NCBI GenBank assembly: GCA_023138735.1
Contig: JAGLOY010000062.1
Location: forward strand, 1-47,115
From: Candidatus Aegiribacteria sp.
GTDB lineage: Bacteria > Fermentibacterota > Fermentibacteria > Fermentibacterales > JCC-6
Length of the DNA: 47,115 nt
Direction of reading: 5' to 3'
Shown here: in pieces, positions 8,682-16,139 of the stretch
Position numbering within the stretch: the first letter of the stretch is position 1
Layout of the letters: the number at the start of each line of letters is the position of its first letter
Translations under genes and position numbers: made by a program
Notes under the pieces: model-generated
The model's input: the letters and a program-made list of their open reading frames with translations, nothing else
Database searches by the model: none
What the model was told of the DNA's origin: nothing

Positions 8682-9409
8682 TGAAGCTGTGCGTATTCGG
8701 CAGCGAGGGAAGGATGGGCAGGCTTCTGAGGGAGGAGGCTGGTGATTCGGTCATAGCGTGCTACGACATGCTTCCGCCTGGTACGAGGATCGATGTTCCC
8801 CTTCCGGAAGAGGTTGACGTGGTTCTGGATTTTTCCCTGCCTTCCGCATGGAAGGATCTGGACAGTCTGCTCTCCACCAGCGGAGCGGCACTGGTTACGG
8901 GCACAACCGGAATGGGTACGGAAGAGATGGAAATGCTTGCAAAATGGTCTAAGGTTCGCGCTGTGTTCGCTTCCTCGAATATGAGCGTCGGTATTTACGT
9001 TCTGGGGAAGCTGCTTGCGTACGCAGCTGAGATGCTTGCAGGTGATTTTGATTTGGAGATCGTTGAATGCCATCACGCAGAGAAGGTAGACAGCCCCAGC
9101 GGAACCGCTCTGACCCTTGCCGGTATCTGGGAGGAATGCGGTGGCGGAGGACAGAAAATGTTCGGTAGGTCAGGCGCTGCAGGACCGAGGTCTCCAGGAG
9201 AAACGGGTATTCACTCTTTGAGGGGAGGAGACGTGGCGGGTGATCATCAGCTGCATCTTCTGGGAAAAGGGGAAAGGCTTACGCTCTCGCATTCGGCAAC
9301 TGGAAGACGGACATTCGCAGCGGGTGCTCTTAAGGCAGCAGAATATATTAATGGAAAGTCGCCTGGCATTTACACTATGGATGATCTGATACGGAAAAGC
9401 AGAAAATGA
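8681..9409 (+). CDS. dapB: 4-hydroxy-tetrahydrodipicolinate reductase
   Basis: Reduces the DapA product with NAD(P)H. The Rossmann start Gly-x-x-Gly-Arg-Met-Gly (residues 7-13) binds the cofactor. The D-F-S-L-P-S-A strand (50-56), the T-G-T-T-G loop (73-77) and the substrate motif E-C-H-H-A-E-K-V-D-S-P-S-G-T-A (129-143) with His131, His132 and Lys135 are all present. The length of 242 residues is slightly shorter than the E. coli protein, as is common. It overlaps dapA by one base and the next gene by four (ATGA). Confidence 0.95.
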   Translation: MKLCVFGSEGRMGRLLREEAGDSVIACYDMLPPGTRIDVPLPEEVDVVLDFSLPSAWKDLDSLLSTSGAALVTGTTGMGTEEMEMLAKWSKVRAVFASSNMSVGIYVLGKLLAYAAEMLAGDFDLEIVECHHAEKVDSPSGTALTLAGIWEECGGGGQKMFGRSGAAGPRSPGETGIHSLRGGDVAGDHQLHLLGKGERLTLSHSATGRRTFAAGALKAAEYINGKSPGIYTMDDLIRKSRK

Positions 9410-10221
9410 TCCGGAAAGCGGCCGTAGCGGGGATGTTCTATCCTTCGGACAGGGAAACTCTTGAAGAGCTTGTCAGTTCGTTCATCTGCGGGTCGGGCAG
9501 GCAGGCCGATGGTCTGATAACAGGCATTGTCAGCCCCCATGCGGGATACGTTTACTCAGGGGCTGTGGCAGGGGCTGCGTTTGCGTCCGCTCCGGACGAT
9601 GTAAGGAATGTAATAATTGTTGCTCCGACCCACCGTTATCCTGTAATGGGCGCTTCGGTGTATAATGGAGAGGGTTACGAAACACCCCTGGGAACAGCAC
9701 CGGTACAGAAGGATATAACATCCCGGCTTCTTGGGGCAGGGCTGAGTTTCCAGCCGGAGGCTCACCGTGGTGAACATTCGGCGGAGGTACAGATACCATT
9801 CATTCAGGTCAGATGGCCCGACTCCTCGATTGTGGTAATACTTCAGGGATCCGTTTCAGCCGACTATTCAAGGCAGCTGGCGGAGATCATCTCCAATTCA
9901 GCGCGGGGTTTTGATAATACTCTTATAATTGCGTCAAGTGATCTTTCACACTTACATTCGCTCGATATCGCGGGGAAAAAGGACGGGAAAATCATAGAGG
10001 CATTCGTAAGCGGAAATCCCCGTAACATGGAGGCGGCCCTTCAGCAGGGTGGTGAGGCATGCGGCAGAGGTCCCATCCTTACACTCATGAATTATGCCAC
10101 CCGAATGAAGCAGTGCAGGTTCGGGGAAATTATGTGGGAAACATCCGCCCGGGCAAGCGGGGACAGCAGTTCTGTCGTCGGTTACTTTGCGGGTTACTGC
10201 GGCAGGGAGGCCGGGAAATGA
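9406..10221 (+). CDS. amrB: AmmeMemoRadiSam system protein B (Memo family)
   Basis: Memo-family protein, structurally related to class III non-haem iron extradiol dioxygenases; the true reaction in bacteria is not settled. It opens with the family pattern R-x-x-A-V-A-G-x-F-Y-P, followed by S-P-H-A-G-Y-x-Y-S-G (His near residue 45), A-P-T-H (about 69-72), the A-S-S-D-L-S-H block (about 182-188) and a Cys near residue 233, matching the metal-site residues of the family. The length of 271 residues is normal. It overlaps dapB and is followed by an overlapping AMMECR1 gene. The third partner, a radical SAM protein, is not in this window. Confidence 0.9.
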   Translation: MIRKAAVAGMFYPSDRETLEELVSSFICGSGRQADGLITGIVSPHAGYVYSGAVAGAAFASAPDDVRNVIIVAPTHRYPVMGASVYNGEGYETPLGTAPVQKDITSRLLGAGLSFQPEAHRGEHSAEVQIPFIQVRWPDSSIVVILQGSVSADYSRQLAEIISNSARGFDNTLIIASSDLSHLHSLDIAGKKDGKIIEAFVSGNPRNMEAALQQGGEACGRGPILTLMNYATRMKQCRFGEIMWETSARASGDSSSVVGYFAGYCGREAGK

Positions 10222-10775
10222 CATCGGAGACTGACAGAAGCAATATCATCGATCTTGCGAGGAAAACTATTCTTGCTGCCGCTTCGGGGCAGGATCTTCC
10301 CGCAGTACCCGATGGCGAAGTGTTCCGAAGAGTCGGAGGCGCCTTCGTAACCATTAAGAAGAACGGTGCTCTGAGAGGGTGCATTGGTCATTTCATCGGA
10401 ACGGGATCGCTCGGGAAGACGATAATCGAGATGGCTGCTTCTGCTGCCGTTCGGGACCCGAGGTTTTCCCCAGTCGAACCCGATGAAATAGATGATCTTA
10501 GAATTGATATATCTCTTCTTACACCCATGATCCCTGCGGATCCTGCGGATGTCATTCCCGGGGAACATGGAGTTTACATAAAGTTCGGGTTCAGGTCTGG
10601 AACACTTCTTCCACAGGTCGCCACAGAGGCCGGCTGGGATCGGGAAACATTTCTGGCCCATACTTGCCTCAAGGCCGGGCTTCCCCCCGACTGCTGGAAG
10701 CGGGATGGTGTTCAGCTATTTACTTACACTGCAGAAGTATTCTGCGAACAGGAGGAGGGAGCAGATCCCATATGA
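10218..10775 (+). CDS. amrA: AmmeMemoRadiSam system protein A (AMMECR1 family)
   Basis: AMMECR1-domain protein of unknown biochemical role. The family signature L-R-G-C-I-G is at about residues 53-58, preceded by F-V-T-I-K-K-x-G and followed by the A-A-x-x-D-P-R-F-x-P-V block. The length of 185 residues is typical. The ATG at 10218 overlaps the Memo stop as ATGA; the frame is open further upstream only because it runs through the Memo gene, and that extension shows no family similarity. Its stop overlaps the next lipoprotein start. Memo and AMMECR1 genes are commonly paired and are thought to modify a protein or RNA together with a radical SAM enzyme. Confidence 0.9.
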   Translation: MTSETDRSNIIDLARKTILAAASGQDLPAVPDGEVFRRVGGAFVTIKKNGALRGCIGHFIGTGSLGKTIIEMAASAAVRDPRFSPVEPDEIDDLRIDISLLTPMIPADPADVIPGEHGVYIKFGFRSGTLLPQVATEAGWDRETFLAHTCLKAGLPPDCWKRDGVQLFTYTAEVFCEQEEGADPI

Positions 10776-11398
10776 AGTATTTTCTTGTTTCAGTCGTGAT
10801 TTTGCTGCTGGGATGCAGCATGCCGGGAGTCGGGGAGCTTGAAGAAAGAGTTGATGAACTCGAAGATGTGACTATCTACGATGATTCGGATATTGTAGAG
10901 CAGGTTTACAGGCTCGAGGAGGATATTGAAATCATCGATGAAAGAGTATCCGCTCTGGAACTGGGCGGTGTCGCGGAGATCCGTGAAATTTCAATGCCTG
11001 ATCCTGACTTAGAAGATGAAGTTGAACCCGAAGTTCTCGAACCGTTGATACTCACCATAGAAGATATCGATGGTCTGCAGGATTCATTGGATCTTCTGAA
11101 TACAAACTTTTCAGACAGTATTACCGTACTCGATGAATCCATCGAGTTGCTGGTTCTTTCCATGGACAGCCTTACAATGGAAAACGATTCTCTGAGAGCC
11201 GATCTCGAGGATCTTCAGGATACGGTCGCAAACCTCAGCTATACCGTTGAAAATATGCGGTATACAGGAACAGAAGGTGGTTCCACTAGAGGTGGATCCG
11301 GCACTTCGTCCGGTACCTCGACCGGCGGCAGAGGCACATCCGGTACGACGGGCACTACAGGTGGAACCACTGGAGGAACCACCAGCGGCGGACGCTGA
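10772..11398 (+). CDS. Coiled-coil lipoprotein with Gly/Thr/Ser-rich tail
   Basis: Not recognised. Signal peptide with lipobox Cys15 (L-L-L-G-C). Residues about 20-60 and 105-165 are heptad-like, acidic coiled-coil segments. The last ~45 residues are almost only Gly, Thr and Ser with a few Arg and are probably disordered. The shape recalls Lpp- or YbgF-like trimeric spacers, but no family motif is present. The start ATG at 10772 forms an ATGA overlap with the AMMECR1 stop, with GGAGGAGGGA at 10751-10760 upstream. It is the last gene of the long plus-strand run and is followed by an inverted repeat. Confidence 0.75.
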   Translation: MKYFLVSVVILLLGCSMPGVGELEERVDELEDVTIYDDSDIVEQVYRLEEDIEIIDERVSALELGGVAEIREISMPDPDLEDEVEPEVLEPLILTIEDIDGLQDSLDLLNTNFSDSITVLDESIELLVLSMDSLTMENDSLRADLEDLQDTVANLSYTVENMRYTGTEGGSTRGGSGTSSGTSTGGRGTSGTTGTTGGTTGGTTSGGR

Positions 11399-11422
11399 CA
11401 GCACATTTCTGATAATTCTGTA

Positions 11423-11454
11423 AAGCGGTGACATTCCGAAAGATGTCACCGCTT
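11423..11454. terminator. 12-bp perfect inverted repeat between convergent genes
   Basis: AAGCGGTGACAT (11423-11434) and its exact complement (11443-11454) surround an 8-base loop. It lies 24 bases after the lipoprotein gene and about 96 bases from the end of tyrS on the other strand. That position fits a transcription terminator working in both directions. There is no T-run after either arm, so it is not a textbook Rho-independent terminator. Confidence 0.55.
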
Positions 11455-11550
11455 CTCAATTAAAGAATATCATACTTAATATGGACAATACGCTGAATGC
11501 ATTTCGATAAATTTTAAAATATCAAGAGTAAAAACCCGACCTAAATGTGA

Positions 11551-12780
11551 TTACTTGAAGATAACTCTGCAATAACGTTTTTTACCGGCTCGGAGAAGTA
11601 TGCGGTCAGGTGTGTTCTCAGAGTCGAGGTTGTCAACAGGATCGCTCACGCGATTATTATCAACGTAAAGACCGCCCTGTTTGGCAAGTCTCCTGACTTC
11701 GCCTCTACTGGGACAGAGTCCGGTCTCCACAAAAAGGTCAAGGCAGGATATGCCGTTATTTAGCCTCTCAGCTGGGATTTCAAGGCTTGGAACGTCCTCC
11801 TGATCCCCGTTTCCAGCGAAGAGTGCGCGGGATGCCTTCTCAGCTCTGAGGGCTTCCTCTCTGCCGTGTGTCAGAGCCGTAGCCTCAAAGGCAAGCCTTT
11901 CCTTGACCAGCCTTATCTCAGCTCCTTCCAGGAGTGACAGTTTTTCTATTTCATCCATGGAAATGAAGGTGTACAGTTTAAGGAAATAGATGGCATCTTT
12001 ATCATTTACATTGATCCAGAACTGATAGTACTCGTACGGGCTGGTCAGGGAGGGATCAAGCCAGATTGCACCACCAGCCTGTGATTTACTCATTTTTTCA
12101 CCGGATGCGGTTGTAACAAGGGGACATGTAAAACCCCAGGTCTCCACTCCTTCAGTGCGTCTTATGAGATCGATACCGGCTACTATGTTGCCCCATTGAT
12201 CCGACCCCCCTACCTGAAGAACACAGCCGAGTTCCCGGTAAAGGTGAAGGAAATCGTAAGCCTGAAGAACGCTGTAGTTGAACTCAAGGAATGAAATACC
12301 TGTTTCCAGGCGGAGTTTAACCGACTCGGCTGCCAGCATCCTGTTTACACTGAAATGTTGTCCGATATCTCTGAGGAAATCAAGATGGTTCAATTTAGAG
12401 AGCCAACTGTGATTGTTCAGAAGTGAAGCCCTGTTTTTCTGTGATTTGAAATCAAGAAAGTGCTCCATCTGTGTGGTGATGGAATCAGCCCAGGCGGAAA
12501 CGGTTTCTTCCGATTCGAAGGGGCGCTCGGCACTTCTACAAGAAGGATCACCAACAAGCGCTGTTCCTCCGCCGACAATAATGATCGGTTTATGGCCTTC
12601 ATTCTGAAGATGTCTTGCAATCATAAGGGGAACCAGGTGTCCGAGATGGAGGCTGCCGGCAGTTGCATCAAAGCCTATGTAGAAACTCAGTGAGGAGCCA
12701 TCAAGAAGCTCTGCAAGCTTCTCTTCGGCAGTCATCTGATAGATGAGTCCTCTTTCGCTGAGTATTCTAAATAATTCCAT
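11551..12780 (-). CDS. tyrS: Tyrosyl-tRNA synthetase
   Basis: Charges tRNA-Tyr. Class I signatures are present: H-L-G-H (residues 45-48) as the HIGH motif after Y-I-G-F-D-A-T, and K-M-S-K-S at about 230. The tyrosine-binding region Y-S-V-L-Q-A-Y-D-F and G-G-S-D-Q-W-G-N-I are intact. A C-terminal S4 RNA-binding domain (about 345-409) is kept. The length of 409 residues is normal for the bacterial TyrS type. It is the only minus-strand gene in its area and diverges from upp, with a 91-base shared upstream region. Confidence 0.96.
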   Translation of the reverse strand: MELFRILSERGLIYQMTAEEKLAELLDGSSLSFYIGFDATAGSLHLGHLVPLMIARHLQNEGHKPIIIVGGGTALVGDPSCRSAERPFESEETVSAWADSITTQMEHFLDFKSQKNRASLLNNHSWLSKLNHLDFLRDIGQHFSVNRMLAAESVKLRLETGISFLEFNYSVLQAYDFLHLYRELGCVLQVGGSDQWGNIVAGIDLIRRTEGVETWGFTCPLVTTASGEKMSKSQAGGAIWLDPSLTSPYEYYQFWINVNDKDAIYFLKLYTFISMDEIEKLSLLEGAEIRLVKERLAFEATALTHGREEALRAEKASRALFAGNGDQEDVPSLEIPAERLNNGISCLDLFVETGLCPSRGEVRRLAKQGGLYVDNNRVSDPVDNLDSENTPDRILLRAGKKRYCRVIFK

Positions 12781-12871
12781 GACCAGCTCCCTTCAGCTGA
12801 CTGGCAATACAGTCCCCGGGTGTTTATGTTTTCGACTGTTCGTAACACAGAACATAATACTGGAGAGAATT

Positions 12872-13489
12872 ATGGAAACCATTGAATTTGAGCATCCGGT
12901 GGCAAGAAGCATTCTGACAAAGCTCAGAGACCGCTCCACTTCGCCGGATGAATTCAGGAAACTTGCGTACAGGCTCGGTTTCATGCTGGCGGTGGAAGCA
13001 ACAAGAAACCTTGGAACACTGCCTCTGGCTGTTGAAACACCTATGGAGAATACCCTTGGTGAAGAGTGTACCCATTATCCAATGCTTCTTCCTGTAATGA
13101 GAGCTGGACTGGGGCTTCTTGCGCCCTTTCAGGAGCTCCTTCCCGAATCTCCTGTTGCTTTCATCGCGATGAAAAGGGATGAAAAGACGGGGAAGGCTGA
13201 ATGGCTCTACGATTCCATTCAGAATCTCAGGGGAAGGGACCTCATCATCCTTGACCCTATGCTGGCGACGGCTGGAACAGCCAGGAGCGTAATCGACTAT
13301 GTTCTGGCAAAGGGAGCGGAGAGCATCACAATGGTAAGCATTGTCGCTTCGCCTGAAGGGATATACAGACTGAGAGATTACGATGACCTGACTTTCATAA
13401 CCGTATCAGTTGACCGGGAACTCGATGAGAACTGGTTCATACTTCCGGGGCTCGGGGATTTCGGTGACAGGCTCTACAAAGGAAAATAG
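12872..13489 (+). CDS. upp: Uracil phosphoribosyltransferase
   Basis: Converts uracil and PRPP to UMP in pyrimidine salvage. The PRPP-binding loop I-L-D-P-M-L-A-T-A-G-T-A (about 126-137) and the upstream V-M-R-A-G-L-G (about 73-79) are diagnostic, and the C-terminal G-L-G-D-F-G-D-R region binds uracil. The length of 205 residues matches the family. The ATG at 12872 follows GGAGAG by six bases; the frame is open further upstream but that part covers the divergent intergenic region. A CATAAT about 20 bases before the ATG is a weak -10 candidate. Confidence 0.94.
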   Translation: METIEFEHPVARSILTKLRDRSTSPDEFRKLAYRLGFMLAVEATRNLGTLPLAVETPMENTLGEECTHYPMLLPVMRAGLGLLAPFQELLPESPVAFIAMKRDEKTGKAEWLYDSIQNLRGRDLIILDPMLATAGTARSVIDYVLAKGAESITMVSIVASPEGIYRLRDYDDLTFITVSVDRELDENWFILPGLGDFGDRLYKGK

Positions 13490-13518
13490 TACTGCATAAA
13501 TATGATTTAGGGATTAAT

Positions 13519-14712
13519 ATGGATAAGAATGGAATATACATAGCCGGAAGCGATATGAACGCGGGAAAAACCACGTTCAGCCTCGGACTTGTATCATGGC
13601 TTGAAGAACATCAGGAAGGCGGCACATCCTTCATGAAGCCCATGGGGCAGAAGACCACTCTGGTGGATGGAGAGTCTGTAGGTGAGGATACATTCCTAGT
13701 AAACACTTCGCTGGGTCTTGATATTCCACCTGAGTATACGGCACCGTTCACCATGTCTTCGGGACATTCCGAAACCTTCCTTTCCGATGGGCATCCCTCA
13801 GATATAGAGAAGAAGATATTGAAGGCTTACAGGTATTTAAGGTCTACATCGGATGTGGTTGTCGTTGAGGGAACAGGACATCCTGGTGTAGGTTCTGTCT
13901 TTAACCTCTGCAATGCCAGAGTAGCCGGCCTGATGGACATTCCTGTACTCCTTGTACTCAATGCGGGTATTGGAAAAACCATAGACAGATTCACACTCTG
14001 CAGCAGTCTTTTCCATGATAGAGAAATCCCTCTTCTTGGAGTAGTCATAAACAAAGTCCTTGACAACAAAATGGAGAAGGTCCGGAAGTATCTTGACCCA
14101 TGGTTCGCAGAAAGAGGAATACCTGTGTTCGGGTATATTCCATACGTAAAGTCTTTTGCAAAACCATCGATAGGAATGCTTGGCCGGGAACTTGGAGTTG
14201 AAACACTTATTTACCCGAAGAAGAACGGTGATATCCCCGTTGAAGGCTTTATCGCAGGATTCGGAAGTGCCGGTGAGATTATTGCAGATATCTCGGGCAG
14301 CCCCCAGAGCGCCCTTCTCCTCAGTTCAAAAAGACATGAAGTGGTAGATGCCATTGTAGCCAGGAGGCTTTCCGGTAACCTTTCCAAAGGTCCCGGAGCC
14401 ATCGTGCTTTGCGGGAAACCAAATGAAAATGAATCCTATATTGCTGACGCATGTGATAAACTGGATATTCCGCTTTACAGGTCATTGAAAAGCGCTGGAG
14501 ATTCCGTATCAATCCTGAACAGACGGATATTCAAGATCGAGCCCGGTGAGTCAGTCAAGATTTCCGAGATTGTAAGAACGGTTAAGGATAATGTGGATAT
14601 TGAACGAATGATGACATGTCTGCAGTCTTCAGATCATGTACAGAAAAAAACAGCGGAAAAACCCATGATCCGACTGAAGTCTTGGGTGTCAAGGGTCTTT
14701 AACAGGCAATAG
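13519..14712 (+). CDS. BioD-like P-loop NTPase with DRTGG domain
   Basis: Two-domain protein seen as the regulatory N-terminal half of long phosphotransacetylases and as a stand-alone protein. Residues 1 to about 205 form an AAA_26/dethiobiotin-synthetase-like P-loop domain with Walker A G-S-D-M-N-A-G-K-T-T (10-19) and an E-G-T-G-H motif near 119. Residues about 220-335 look like a DRTGG domain. The acyltransferase domain of Pta is absent. Stand-alone versions are thought to sense ligands or regulate metabolism; no reaction is established. It sits 29 bases after upp and 14 before the M23 peptidase, in one likely transcript. Confidence 0.78.
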   Translation: MDKNGIYIAGSDMNAGKTTFSLGLVSWLEEHQEGGTSFMKPMGQKTTLVDGESVGEDTFLVNTSLGLDIPPEYTAPFTMSSGHSETFLSDGHPSDIEKKILKAYRYLRSTSDVVVVEGTGHPGVGSVFNLCNARVAGLMDIPVLLVLNAGIGKTIDRFTLCSSLFHDREIPLLGVVINKVLDNKMEKVRKYLDPWFAERGIPVFGYIPYVKSFAKPSIGMLGRELGVETLIYPKKNGDIPVEGFIAGFGSAGEIIADISGSPQSALLLSSKRHEVVDAIVARRLSGNLSKGPGAIVLCGKPNENESYIADACDKLDIPLYRSLKSAGDSVSILNRRIFKIEPGESVKISEIVRTVKDNVDIERMMTCLQSSDHVQKKTAEKPMIRLKSWVSRVFNRQ

Positions 14713-14726
14713 CCGGGGAACACTTA

Positions 14727-16139
14727 ATGCGATCAAGAATAATCCTCATTTCGATATTTTTTCTGGCAATGGGAGCAACATTTCTGTTCAGAAAACCTCA
14801 CAGCCCGGAAACAGGAGGTGTCTGGTCACTCACTGATCACCTCTCCAAGCTTGAATATCTGACTGATTCCCTGAATTCAATACTTGCAGATACGATAGAA
14901 GTAAGAACAGCCTTTGTCGAAGAGGGTGGGACACTCGGCGCGCTTCTGTACTCAACCGGCATTGAAGGAAACAGATACCTCAACTGCTGTGATATTCTTA
15001 TAGACAGCCTCGGATGGTCCTCAGTTCACGTGGGTGATACCCTTGATGCTTTCTATGCAAGGGATACGCTGACAGAAGTCCGCGCAAGACCCAGGAACGG
15101 CAGGGGATACTACTGCATTGAATTCGATGGAACTGCCGATCCCGTCGATTGGTACTGGGTACCTGAAGAGCAGTTCAGAAGGCTTCGTGCTGTTACACTT
15201 GTTGTCAGCAGTTCCGTATGGGAAAGCATTGCCAGCGGTGGTGTCCCGCCAGACCTGTCACCGTCCGGGCACATTGTAACCGCACGTGATTCGATAAGAG
15301 AGGTAGCCTACATAAAAGGATTCGAGAATGAGCTCGCCAACAGGCTCTTCGTTTACGATATCGATTTCTATTACGATGTGCAGCCGGGAGACAGTGTATG
15401 GGTGCTGCTGGAGGAGACCAGGTACCCCGGCTCATCCGAGACTACATTCCGCAGAATAGTTGCTGCCAAGTATGATTTCACCCTGGGAGGAATGACTGAA
15501 GCCATCCCATTCTTCCACCAGCCGGATTCCCTTGCTCCTGACGGCAGCGCCATAATACTTGATCACTATCACCGCGACGGTGCTTCACTCAGAACGATGT
15601 TCCTCAAAATGCCGGTTCCATTCGGCAGAATAAGCTCTCCATATTCAGATTCACGTATGCATCCTGTTCTAGGATACACTAGAGTCCACAGGGGTATAGA
15701 TTATGCAGCCCCCATGGGTACAGAGATATATGCTGTCGGAGATGGTGTTATAACTGTCAGGGGTTTCACCGGAGGCTATGGGAATATGGTGCGTTTAAGG
15801 CATGCCAATGCTTATGAAACAGGATACGGACACATGAACAGCTACGCCCGGCATCAGGAAATAGGCTCTTATGTAAGGCAGGGTGATGTAATTGGTTATG
15901 TGGGAAGCACTGGTCTTTCAACAGGACCTCATGTTCATTTTGAGATGAAAAGGAACGGTTCTTACGTGAACCCTGCCAGTGAAATACTTCCACCTGCCAA
16001 TCCTCTTCTTGCGAATGATCTTGATTTCTTCATGCTTCAGCTTCCAGTTCTGGAAAGCACATGGTCCATCATGGCGGGAATGGATATACCCGTTTCCCAG
16101 CCCCAGGGCACTGAATCAAGCAACACACCAACGGAATGA
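14727..16139 (+). CDS. M23-family peptidoglycan endopeptidase
   Basis: Membrane-anchored cell wall hydrolase or hydrolase activator. A single N-terminal membrane segment (residues 4-20) is followed by a periplasmic region resembling the OapA/LysM-type domains found before M23 domains (about 60-150). The C-terminal M23 domain (about 295-420) has the zinc ligands His321 and Asp325 in H-R-G-I-D and His404 in H-V-H-F-E, with the catalytic His402. All ligands are kept, so it is likely active. FtsEX, encoded 7 kb further on, commonly controls such enzymes, but no link is shown here. It overlaps mfd by four bases. Confidence 0.9.
   Translation: MRSRIILISIFFLAMGATFLFRKPHSPETGGVWSLTDHLSKLEYLTDSLNSILADTIEVRTAFVEEGGTLGALLYSTGIEGNRYLNCCDILIDSLGWSSVHVGDTLDAFYARDTLTEVRARPRNGRGYYCIEFDGTADPVDWYWVPEEQFRRLRAVTLVVSSSVWESIASGGVPPDLSPSGHIVTARDSIREVAYIKGFENELANRLFVYDIDFYYDVQPGDSVWVLLEETRYPGSSETTFRRIVAAKYDFTLGGMTEAIPFFHQPDSLAPDGSAIILDHYHRDGASLRTMFLKMPVPFGRISSPYSDSRMHPVLGYTRVHRGIDYAAPMGTEIYAVGDGVITVRGFTGGYGNMVRLRHANAYETGYGHMNSYARHQEIGSYVRQGDVIGYVGSTGLSTGPHVHFEMKRNGSYVNPASEILPPANPLLANDLDFFMLQLPVLESTWSIMAGMDIPVSQPQGTESSNTPTE

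Noticed and set aside
10059-10217. Upstream extension of the AMMECR1 frame.
   Set aside because: The extra 53 codons are the Memo gene read in another frame; the ATGA overlap at 10218 gives the normal family start.
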